Source of the DNA: Camellia lanceoleosa
Lineage: Eukaryota > Streptophyta > Magnoliopsida > Ericales > Theaceae
Length of the DNA: 64,000 bases
Reading direction: 5' to 3'
Assembly: GCA_025200525.1 (NCBI GenBank)
Contig: CM045758.1
Span: 59,119,649-59,183,648, forward strand
Made by a program: the position numbers and the translations under genes. The notes under the pieces are model-generated. The model did not search any database. It saw only the letters and a list, made by a program, of their open reading frames with translations, and was not told the DNA's origin. Positions 35,250 through 45,400 of this stretch are shown here, piece after piece (the stretch's first letter is position 1; each line of letters begins with the position of its first letter).

Positions 35250-36697
35250 ATGTCTCGCCCAAGGCCTCCTTCCAAGGCTTTGGTCCCATCTTCAAGTAAA
35301 CCTAATCAACTCCTTGTTCCTCCTCTTTTGGAGTAAATCACCCCATCTCATCCTCTTGAAATGGTCAACCATTACCAAGTTCTTGGTAACATTTATCGAC
35401 CTAATTACTCATCTGCTTTAGCCACAGATCCTTTTGCTTCTAGTCAGTCTATCTCAATTACTCCATACCTTGCTAACCCAATCAGGTCATCTCGATCTGA
35501 TTATACCAAATCACACACCACTAATTTGTTCTTCAAAGAACCCAGTCACCCCAAAAGCCAAGTCATTCATGAAATTGCTAAATCTTATTTTGGCTCTAGA
35601 TGCCATTTCATCATCTCACATCCAGAGAAAACACTCACCTATTACAAAGATATTTTGATCCATCACCAATCAGTCTTAATCAAACCCATTTATGATCGGA
35701 CCTACGCTAGCAAGGTTCTGTATCATTCTATTTACATCCATAATTGGGGTCCTCTTTATCAGCTTCGAGATTTACCTGGTCACTCTATTCAATATAATTA
35801 CCATGATTACATTGATGCTTAGTTCAAGATTTTCTTGTACCAAAATGAGTCCTTCAGTCACTCCTGGTTCATCTCCTTTGATTAGAAATTCAAATCTAAG
35901 TTACCTACTTGGTTTCTGAGATGGTGGACTCATTATGGCGCCATTTTAGATATTCTTCCTGGTGATCTCATTGAACTGATCAATTATTTCTCCTCTGTTT
36001 ATCCCTTCACCACTCATCAGAAACAATTTCCATCTTTGTTAATTTTTATATCCAAATATAAACTCCCACGGATATTTAAATGGCATTATGGAATTGATGG
36101 TAATATAATCACCCGTCAACATTTAGTCAAATGGTGGGCTAAGTTTAATGTGCCCAGAATTTTTGAAATTGTTCAAGAAGAATTCCCCATTGATCAATAC
36201 GCTCTAACTCCATCTATGATCAAAGCCCAGCAGAACCCAACTGCTGGAATCAGCCAAGGAAGTCAGGCCAGCCTTCCTACAATCAACCTTGGAAGCCCTC
36301 ATCTAGTGGCTCCAAGCCCAAGTCATCCAAATCAAAGATTCAGGTTCAATCCACTACTGATAAATCAAAGTCCAAAGCTAAGTCCAAAGCTCCTGCAGTA
36401 CCGGCTCAGCCCAAGACTCAATCAAAGCCCAAATCAAAATCCAAATCCAAGGCTCAGTCAAGGCCTAGTTCACCTCCTGCTCAGCCCAAAATCAAATCAA
36501 AAAGCAAGTCCAAATTATCTAAAGATGAAGTGCTCCAGTTAGTCTGCCAAATCATGGACCAAGGTGAAGCCTAGTCAACCAGCTCAGAAAATTCAGAAGA
36601 CAGTTCAAACCAGTCACAATCTTCTGAAGGTTCAACTACTAAACCCATCTCATATGGAAGATCTGAGTTCCAAGATGCTCCGGACCCATATGCCTAA
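35250..36697 (+). pseudogene. Viral second large cistron, copy B
   Basis: Same protein as at 6910-8376 but more damaged: stops near 35334, 35819 and 35883, and at least one single-base deletion near 36296 that shifts the Lys/Ser-rich tail out of frame. It begins MSRPRPPSKALV and its coding sense ends at GACCCATATGCC before TAA at 36695. The longest remaining piece runs from about 35361 to 35822. Confidence 0.6.
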
Positions 36698-37292
36698 TAA
36701 ATCAACATAGGATTCCCTATAAATACAAATTAGCTTCAATCAATACTCTTTTGAGAGAAGCTGCTAATTTGTGTCTATAATGATTCCTATATTCACATGT
36801 TCCACCAAAAAGTGATGAATAGTAAAAGTTACTGTTTACTTTTACTGTTCACTGTCACTATTCACCTCAATCAACTATTACTAAAGCTGCTCATTCGTGC
36901 AATCACTCCACCGAAAGCAACCGACAGCATCTGCTTTACTTCATGCGCTGCCAGCTGCCTCCATCAGTCACCAAAGTCACATGCTATTTTGCTTTTCCTT
37001 TTCTATATATTGTAATGAATTCATTCAGTAGTCTTCAAGTTTTTTATCCATCAGTTTTCAGAAAAACCAGAAAGCTCTGAGTGACAATTACCACTTCCCG
37101 TTTGTAACCCAATTAACATCCTTGCAGTTGCTACAATTGTAATTGTAAGTTATTTAATCTATGTATTTAAATTTTAATGTTTATGTTTAAATGAATTTGA
37201 TTTAAAGTGCTTTCCAATTCTGTTCTATGATTTGAATCATCTTTGATTTCGTAATCCATGTTCTTCATCTGCTTGCTACTTCCGCGTTAATT
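36698..37292 (+). promoter_or_regulatory. Viral intergenic region with TATA box, copy B
   Basis: Non-coding viral end. TATATAT at 37004-37010 is preceded by a region with repeated ACTGTT/ACTATTC words (about 36825-36865) and followed by a leader to the junction at about 37292. It is the counterpart of 6319-6909 and the expected promoter of the pregenomic RNA. In an integrated copy it points outward into the flanking DNA at 37300 and beyond. Confidence 0.55.
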
Positions 37293-38084
37293 AATATAAT
37301 TATATTAAATTTGTAAGGTTATTAATAGTGGTCAATAGAAATAGAATCTTGGTGAATCAGATTCAGAACACACCTCGCTATTTGCAATGATGACCTCGGT
37401 GGCCTTGTTTTGCAACGTGAAAGTAGAAAAATAATTTGTATACAAAAAATATATTTAAAATTTTAAATTAATGATATTTTTAAAATTATGAAATTATATA
37501 GTAAGTATTTTGATTGAAAATAAAAGGATTACAAGAAACAACACCATTTTTATGAAAATTTTAGACTGTAGACAAAAGAAAATGATATTCTTATATAATT
37601 TTTGTACAACATTTTTTTACCAAAAACAATGTGGTACTTTAAAAAATATAAATCAATTTATTGAATCTTTTAATTTAAAGTAATAAAAATCAAAACATGC
37701 ATATCAATCTGTACTAATTTATGTATAATTTTTCTATCTGCATAGTGCTACTCTAATATGTAATGGCTCACTACCTCGTATATTATTTAAATATGATAGA
37801 TCCTTTGTGTACATATTATATCTATTGCATAATACATACATATCTGTTGCTGACGAAATAAAATGGTGGAATAAATGGATGACAAATTTCATTTCTCAAT
37901 GTATACATGTTTTTTTTTTTTTTTTGACCAGTAAAGTATAAATTTCATTAAAAACGTGAAATTACATGTAAAAGAAGATGTAATGCATCGAGAGAGATTG
38001 AGATAGTGCAAAATACCCGTTCATACTTCTTATTCAACCATCTTTCTCAATATGGAACATCAACACAACCAAACCCAAATCATC
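37293..38084. other. AT-rich non-coding flank with a possible LINE/SINE tail
   Basis: No gene is seen. At about 37911-37926 a run of 16 T is followed by GACCAGTAAAG and AATTTCATTAAAA. On minus this reads like the 3' end plus poly(A) of a short retroposon (LINE or SINE). Only the end is recognisable and the call is weak. Confidence 0.4.
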
Positions 38085-38516
38085 TTAGAAAGAGGTTGGA
38101 GATGAGGAAGGTGAGAAAACAGCTACCCCATCAGAAACACATTTGCTCCAAATCTCATCACTCTGTGACAATACTTGGGACTCACTCACATGTCTTCTAA
38201 TCCAAGGTAGGTCAAGAATTCTCTTAACCAGCCTATCATGGCATGGCTTCCCCACCTGCAAAAGGTTCTTGCAGCATGGAGCGGTAACCGTCATATTTCA
38301 AAAAACACCCTCAAACACCTGCGAACCACAAGTATCGATAAAATTCTCAACACATTTTTCCAAGTACGCATCAATGGGTGATGGTGCTAGTGCCAGTGCC
38401 AGTGCAAAATCTTCCAAGAAATCATCAATGGGTGAAGGTGCTAATGCTTCTTCGCCATCGTTGGCTGGTTGTGGTGTAATATTTTCTGCCATTGAGTGTC
38501 TAATGGCATGTACATA

Positions 38517-38521
38517 ATGAG
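38517..38521. repeat. Target-site duplication ATGAG (left; right copy 45198-45202)
   Basis: ATGAG flanks the element on both sides inside the peptide pseudogene. The related intact gene has the matching single site (AGGAG) near 4439-4443. Confidence 0.92.
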
Positions 38522-41169
38522 TGTAATAACCCACATTCATATCTTAGTCATGTTCATGTGCATTTGCATGATTTCATCTTGTTAAGCTTGGATTTGTAGA
38601 CTTTGACTCGTTTTTCCTAAGTAAAGGTCCCTGTCTTGTTTTGTGCTTATGTGATTTGCCTAAGTGTTGTATGCATGCTTTGTTCCTTCCTTGCTATCTC
38701 AAGCCTAGGTCATGTCAAGCCTAGGTCATGCCAAGCCTAGGTCATGTTGAGCCTAAGTCATTCCAAGCCGAGGTCATCTTAAGCCTAGGACCATCTTGGA
38801 ACCATTTTGGTTGACCTGCACCACCTAGGCATATTGGCCGAGATGTCATCATCTAGGCCGAGGTGTGCATCACCTAGGCCGAGATATGCATCATCTAGGC
38901 CGAGATGTTATCATCTAGGCATCCTAGATCCTTAATCTTTGCACCTAGTGATCTTGTTCTGGGACTAGAATGACCTAGACCGAGGTGTGGCACATGTAGG
39001 CCGAGGTGTGGCACAGCTTGGCCAAGTGTTATCCTTCCTAGCCGAGGTCATTGAGACCTTACTTGCCGAAGCCTATGTCCTTAGCCGAGATCATTACTTG
39101 CCGGAGTGCCTTGCCGTCTAGCTTGTTGAGTACGCTTTGTCATAGCGTTGTCTTATCATTCAGTCACCTTTTTGAGGAGAACCAACCAGCCGTTGCCACG
39201 TGTCCGAGCAGAGTGTTAAGTCAGCCAGCAGAGAGAGAAACGCGTCATTGCTGTATGTCTATGTTTTGAAGAGGAGAGAGAAGCTCTAGGAGAGGAAGAG
39301 GAGTTCTAGAGGGAGAGTAGATTTCCAAGCTTGATCCCTAGAGATCGAACCGTTAGATCCGTGTTCTAAGGTTAGATTCTTGATCTGCTCATGTTATTCT
39401 TTATGATCATGTTATTGCATTGCATGATTGAATACGATTTGTAAGCCATGCATTGATTTAAAGTTCGGTCTTAGAAAGAGAAAGTGGTATTCATGTGTTC
39501 TTCAAGAAAAGTCATGTTTTGATCCAAGAGTTTGCACTAAGATCCATATTTTCATGTTTGTTTTCATATGATCTTCAAGTATGGGTACCCAGGTCCATGT
39601 TTTCGAACTCATAGCATGAAATCCCAGATTTTGTAATAACAAGTTATGATTTTAGCATTCATGTTCTTCATGTTCTTCAAGTAGGAAACCTAGATTTCCG
39701 GACTTCTTTTCCCTAGGTGTGATCACCGAGACCACTCTTGCCTAGATCACACACCTAGGCCAAGCATCGTATCTCACCTTGGCCTACCTTGCATGATCAC
39801 TTGTACCTTAATCTATCTTGCATGCACACCTAGGCTAACCACTACACACCTAAGCCGACATGGTACACTCTTGCCGGCACCTTGTAACACCTCGGCAGGC
39901 AACTACACCCCGAAGCCTAGGTAACCACACCTTGGCCAAGAGGTGTGGGGACCTCGGCCAAGACCTTCTGGGTTCATTCAGCTAAGTCATTTTTTCCTAG
40001 ATCATTTCTGTGCATCCATTCCAAGACATGGTTGGTACCCAGCATATTTTCCCTAGATGATTTCCAGCATGTTTTCCTTAGATGTTTTCCAGCAGGTTTT
40101 CCCTAGATGATTTCCAGCATGTTTTCCCTAGATGTTTTCCAGCATGTTTTCCCTAGATGATTTCCAGCATGTTTTCCCTAGATCATTTGCATTCATGTGA
40201 AGCTTGTTTTTAAGAGTGCATTCAATAGGCTTTGCCATGTGTTTGTAGGACTTGGACCTTTGCCTTGATCCCGACGTCCCAAGAACTAAGTGAGTGGTAT
40301 TTTTAATAAAGTTATGTTATAATGTTTTGATAAGCTTTGCTTTGCTTTGTTTTGGAAAAGTATTTGTTAAGCATGAATGATTATCCCAATTTTGTGTATC
40401 AAGTATTATGTTTGTTTTGATGGCATTCTTGGAAAGTCCTCCCATGCTAGGGGACTCTAAGCCCATGTAGCACCATGTTTGAGAGATCTCTGCCATCGAC
40501 GGTCTATGAACAGGTGGATTTGTCTAATCGATTCCGGGTCGATTATTCCCTTGTTTTGTCCGGAATGTCATCACCCCATGTATTAAGTAGATGTTATTAA
40601 GCATCCCAGCAAGATTTGAAAGCTCAAGTACATGTTTTGATACAAGTTATGCCAAGCACATGTTTTGAACAAGCTATGATATATGTATTGTTTTGACAAG
40701 ATTTCGGGAATCATTCATTTAAAACCTTTATTACTTGTACCATTCACCGAGTATCCAAGCTCACCCTCTCCTTATATATATGTAGGTGGCAAGCAAGAAG
40801 GCGGTGACGCCTAAGATGTTATGTGCAAGATGTTTGATTCATGTTTTGTATCTTCTTGAAGATTATGCTTCTTAGTTGTAATTCATGTCTTTTGTATACT
40901 TTGGCTTGAGAAGCCTTTTGATCAAGATGTAACATGTACTTTATTTTATTTGTATCCAAGTTGTAAACTATATTAAGATGTATGTCATTTCATTTGATCT
41001 ATGCACAGCTCTTATGGACTAATTAGATTTATATATATTGCTTCCGCACATGCTAGCCCCATATATAATACTCTGATTGTGTATGAATTTTTGAAAGTTG
41101 GCCTTCGGTAATCTCGGATTACTGGCTATCACGGCACCATTCTACTAGGGGCGAAATGGGGTCGTGACA
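38522..41169 (+). repeat. 5' LTR with internal tandem repeats
   Basis: It contains three exact units plus degenerate ones of AAGCCTAGGTCATG (16-17 bp, about 38700-38800), TAGGCCGAG(A/G)TGT repeats (about 38820-39010), and five or six units of about 26 bp with TTTTCCCTAGATGATTTCC (about 40045-40190). Open frames here are repeat translations. Confidence 0.9.
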
Positions 41170-41172
41170 GAA

Positions 41173-41184
41173 TGGTATCAGAGC
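41173..41184 (+). other. Primer-binding site, initiator tRNA-Met type
   Basis: TGGTATCAGAGC three bases after the 5' LTR end. Confidence 0.88.
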
Positions 41185-41435
41185 ATAAGATCCTTATAGT
41201 ACGTTGGTCACACACTTTGAGTCCTAAAGAGCATAGGATCTTCCTTAGACTTGATATTAGGACTGCATCATATTGCTTGCTACTTGATAAGATGTGCATC
41301 ATCTCGGCATAATCATGTTCACTTGCATACATGTCTATTTGTTCATGCATCATCTCGACACGATCATTTCCAGTTGCATACATGTTTATTTGTTCATTTT
41401 GTTTTAAGAGTCACACTTTGCATACTCCTAGCATC

Positions 41436-42440
41436 ATGAGAAGAGGTAGACCTCCAGTTGGCCGAGATCAATCTGAGGACAGGTTAGACAGATTAGAAAG
41501 GATGGTAGAAGGTTTGGCCGATGAGTTGAGACAAGCAAGACAACAGCACACCAGTACTACATCTACTCAAGCCGAGCAGACAGAGGGCCGACGTGTAGTT
41601 CCGCCTCCACCTCCTCCAGTTCCGCAAGTGCCTCCGCAGCCAGCTTTGTATGGGGATGGCACATTGACCTTGATCAAAGAATTCAAGAAGATGAACCCGC
41701 CGAAGTTCCAAGGAGGTATAGAGCTGATGAAGGCAGAAGCGTGGGTTCTTGAGATGGAGAAGTTGTTCGAGGTTTTTCCCAGCACCGACGCTCAGAAGGT
41801 GTCATTGGCAGCATTCACATTGGAATACGACGCTCGTAGTTGGTGGATGATAATCCGAGAAGGTAATCCAGGCTTGACTTGGGCCAGATTTTTGGATTTG
41901 TTTTATGACAAACACTTTCCCCTCAGTGTCCGAGATCGCAAGACCACAGAATTCTAGATGTTGACACAGGGTAGCAAAACAGTGGCTGAATATGATCGTG
42001 CATTCACCGAGTTGGCAAGGTATGCACCTCACATGGTCAACGATGAATATAGGAAGGCTAGAAAGTTTGAAAGTGGGCTTCGTGGATCAATTCAAGACCG
42101 GATTAATTTGCTTAACATGCCGACGTATGTTGGAGTGTTAGATAAAGCCATCCTTGCAGAAACCAACTTAAACAGAAGTCAGAGTTTGGGGGAGAATCAG
42201 AAAAAGAGGCAAACCTATGACAATCGCCAAGACCAGCATGATGCCAAGAAGAAGACAAATGTGTACAGTTTCAACAATATGAACCAGGAAGGTGGCACCA
42301 GGCCGACATGTACAAGTTGTGGGAGGCGACATTTTGAAGTTTGTCATCGGACATCTAGAGCATGTTTTGAATGCGGTGAGATGGGTCATCATATTAAGGA
42401 TTGTCCCAAGGTAAAGGCTGGGGATGGTAGGAAGGGATGA
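41436..42440 (+). pseudogene. Gag of the gag-only element, one in-frame stop
   Basis: The frame starts at ATG 41436 (MRRGRPPVGRDQSEDRLDR) and runs to TGA at 42438-42440, 335 codons, with a single TAG at 41955-41957. In order: basic start, short coiled-coil-like segment (LDRLERMVEGLADELRQAR), Pro-rich linker, capsid domain (MNPPKFQGG, AEAWVLEMEKLF, ARSWWMIIREG, TWARFLDLFYDKHFP) and a zinc knuckle CFECGEMGHHIKDC. A further Cys cluster (CTSCGRRHFEVC) lies just before it. The stop is a single change, so the element was probably active recently. A related autonomous chromovirus must have supplied pol. Confidence 0.88.
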
Positions 42441-42499
42441 GGATTCGACATTCGGAATTGTTTTGGGGACAAGGTAAGTTAAGTTTGGGGACCAAAGTT

Positions 42500-42516
42500 C
42501 TTTAAGGGGGGAAGGA
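42500..42516 (+). other. Polypurine tract
   Basis: AAGGGGGGAAGGA immediately before the 3' LTR start at 42517, preceded by a CCAAAGTTCTTT phrase. Confidence 0.8.
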
Positions 42517-45197
42517 TGTAATAACCCACATTCATATCTTAGTCATGTTCATGTGTATTTGCATGATTTCGTCTTGTTAAGCTTGGATTTGTAGACTTTG
42601 ACTCGTTTTTCCTAAGTAAAGGTCCCTGTCTTGTTTTGTGCTTATGTGATTTGCCTAAGTGTTGTATGCATGCTTTGTTCCTTCCTTGCTATCTCAAGCC
42701 TAGGTCATGTCAAGCCTAGGTCATGCCAAGCCTAGGTCATGCCAAGCCTAGGTCATGTTAAGCCTAGGTCATGTCAAGCCTAGGTCATGCCAAGCCTAGG
42801 TCATGTTGAGCCTAAGTCATTCCAAGCCGAGGTCATCTTAAGCCTAGGACCATCTTGGAACCATTTTGGTTGACCTGCACCATCACCTAGGCATATTGGC
42901 CGAGATGTCATCATCTAGGCCGAGGTGTGCATCACCTAGGCCGAGATATGCATCATCTAGGCCAAGATGTTATCATCTAGGCATCCTAGATCCTTAATCC
43001 TTGCACCTAGTGATCTTGTTCTGGGACTGGAATGACCTAGACCGAGGTGTGGCACATCTAGGTCGAGGTGTGGCACAGCTTGGCCAAGTGTTATCCTTCC
43101 TAGCCGAGGTCATTGAGACCTTACTTGCCGAAGCCTATGTCCTTAGCCGAGATCATTACTTGTCGGAGTGCCTTGCTGTCTAGCTTGTTGAGTACACTTT
43201 GTCATAGCGTTGTCTTATCATTCAGTAACCTTTTTGAGGAGAACCAACCAGCCGTTGCCACGTGTCCGAGCAGAGTGTTAAGTCAGCCAGCAGAGAGAGA
43301 AACGCGTCATTGCTGTATGTCTATGTTTTGAAGAGGAGAGAAGCTCTAGGAGAGGAAGAGAAGTTCTAGAGGGAGAGTAGATTTCCAAGCTTGATCCCTA
43401 GAGATCGAACCGTTAGATCCGTGTTCTAAGGTTAGATTCTTGATCTGCTCATGTTGTTCTTTATGAACGTGTTATTGCATTGCATGATTGAATACGATTT
43501 GTAAGCCATGCATTGATTTAAAGTTCGGTTTTAGAAAGAGAAAGTGGTATTCATGTGTTCTTCAAGAAAAGTCATGTTTTGATCCAAGAGTTTGCACTAA
43601 GATCCATGTTTTCATGTTTGTTTTCATATGATCTTCAAGTATGGGTACCCAGGTCCATGTTTTCGAACTCATAGCATGAAATCCCAGATTTTGTAATAAC
43701 AAGTTATGATTTTAGCATTCATGTTCTTCAAGTAGGAAACCCAGATTTCCAGACTTCTTTTCCCTAGGTGTGATCACCAAGACCACTCTTGCCTAGATCA
43801 CACACCTAGGCCAAGCATCGTATCTCACATTGGCCTACCTTGCATGATCACTTGAACCTTAATCTATCTTGCATGCTCACTTAGGCTAACCACTGCACAC
43901 CTAAGTCAACATGGTACACCCTTGCCGGCACCTTGTAACACCTCGGCAGGCAGCTGCACCCCGAAGCCTAGGTAACCACACCTCGGCCAAGAGGTGTGGG
44001 GACCTCGGCCAAGACCTCCCGGGTTCATTCAGCTAAGTCATTTTTGCCTAGATCATTTCTGTGCATCCATTCCAAGACCTGGTTGGTACCCAGCATGTTT
44101 TCCCTAGATGATTTCCAGCATGTTTTCCCTAGATGTTTTCCAGCATGTCTTCTCTAGATGATTTCCAGCATGTTTTCCCTAGATCATTTGCATTCATGTG
44201 AAGCTTGTTTTTAAGAGTGCATTCAATAGGCTTTGCCATGTGTTTGTAGGACTTGGACCTTTGCCTTGATCCCGACGTCCCAAGAACTAAGTGAGTGGTA
44301 TTTTTAATAAAGCTATGTTATAATGTTTTGATAAGCTTTGCTTTGCTTTGTTTTGGAAAAGTATTTGTTAAGCATGAATGATTATCCCTATTTTGTGTAT
44401 CAAGTATTATGTTTGTTTTGATGGCATTCTTGGAAAGTCCTCCCATGCTAGGGGACTCTAAGCCCATGTAGCACCATGTTTGAGAGATCTCTGCCATCGA
44501 CGGTCTATGAACGGATGGCCCCACCAACGGTCTATGAACGGGTGGATTTGTCTAATCGATTTCGGGTCGATTATTCCCTTGTTTTGTCCGGAATGTCATC
44601 ACCCCATGTATTAAGTAGATGTTATTAAGCATCCCAGCAAGATTTGAAAGCTCAAGTACATGTTTTGATACAAGTTATGCCAAGCACATGTTTTGAACAA
44701 GCTATGATATATGTATTGTTTTGACAAGATTTCGGGAATCATTCATTTAAAACCTTTATTACTTATACCATTCACTGAGTATCCAAGCTCACCCTCTCCT
44801 TATATATATGTAGGTGTCAAGCAAGAAGGCAGTGACGCCTAAGATGTTATGTGCAAGATGTTTGATTCATGTTTTGTATCGTCTTGAAGATTATGCTTCT
44901 TAGTTGTAATTCATGTCTTTTGTATACTTCGGCTTGAGAAGCCTTTTGATCAAGATGTAACATGTACTTTATTTTATTTGTATCCAAGTTGTAAACTATA
45001 TTAAGATGTATGTCATTTCATTTGGTCTATGCACAGCTCTTATGGACTAATTAGATTTATATATATTGCTTCCGCACATGCTAGCCCCATATATAATACT
45101 CTGATTGTGTATGAATTTTTGAAAGTTGGCCTTCGGTAATCTCGGATTACTGGCCATCACGGCACCCATCTACTAGGGGCGGAATGGGGTCGTGACA
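42517..45197 (+). repeat. 3' LTR with expanded tandem repeats
   Basis: Matches the 5' LTR, but has about seven AAGCCTAGGTCATG units (42692-42810) instead of three, fewer 26 bp CCCTAGATGATTTCC units (44095-44190), and a local duplication of about 33 bp around CGGTCTATGAACG (44500-44545). Confidence 0.9.
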
Positions 45198-45232
45198 ATG
45201 AGCATCACAATAACTATAGTGAGTTTTGCCAT

Positions 45233-45400
45233 GGTTGATAAGGATGGTGATTTCTCGTGTTGGTCACTAGGGGATTGTTGGGATGTAGTTTTTTTTTGTT
45301 TTTTTTAGGTGAATAAATTGGGATGTAGTTAGATGGTGAGAAAACTGGTGTTTATATATTTGGTTGGGAGTTTTAAAAACATTTATTAGCACTAAAGTTG
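45233..45400 (-). promoter_or_regulatory. Former promoter of the broken peptide gene
   Basis: DNA similar to 4475-4570 upstream of the intact copy (shared phrase TTGGTCACTAGGGGATTGTT), with a poly(T)-containing insertion at about 45285-45330 and a TATA-type sequence at 45352-45358. Confidence 0.5.

Larger units (their letters stand above)
26967..37292 (+). mobile_element. Endogenous pararetrovirus copy B (Caulimoviridae), interrupted
   Basis: Same virus and gene order as copy A but on plus: leader, movement protein, coat protein, linker, retropepsin, RT, RNase H, 76-residue cistron, second large cistron, promoter region. Without the solo LTR at 27476-29845 it is about 7.96 kb, nearly the same as copy A (about 7.94 kb). 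The 3' end at CTTCCGCGTTAAT matches that of copy A, after which the flanks diverge. Most lesions differ from those of copy A, so most decay came after the two copies separated. Confidence 0.88.
38522..45197 (+). mobile_element. Complete gag-only LTR retrotransposon
   Basis: 6676 bp, LTRs TGTAATAACCC...GGTCGTGACA with regular TG...CA ends: 5' LTR 38522-41169 (2648 bp) and 3' LTR 42517-45197 (2681 bp). The internal region is only 1347 bp and holds a PBS, one gag ORF and a PPT. No protease, RT, RNase H or integrase is present. This matches the class called TR-GAG (terminal-repeat retrotransposons with a gag domain). Gag carries a Ty3/gypsy zinc knuckle. High LTR similarity suggests a fairly recent insertion. 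Confidence 0.92.
38298..45232 (-). pseudogene. Broken paralogue of the secreted-peptide gene
   Basis: Read on minus, the ATG at 45230-45232 starts MAKLTIVIVML, then the retrotransposon 38522-45197 interrupts the signal peptide. The body resumes at 38516 down to 38298 with SPIDDFLEDFALALALA and SPIDAYLEK units like those of 4199-4474. Besides the insertion, about 10 bp are missing in the signal-peptide region relative to the intact copy, which shifts the frame, and the C-terminus differs (ends in a Cys-containing tail). The flanking DNA on both sides (3' end CAACACAACCAAACCCAAAT, 5' TATA) also matches the intact copy, so this was a direct segmental duplicate. Confidence 0.7.

Noticed and set aside
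38143..38517. 124-residue ORF on plus opposite the broken peptide gene.
   Set aside because: Antisense shadow of the SPIDAY-repeat pseudogene.
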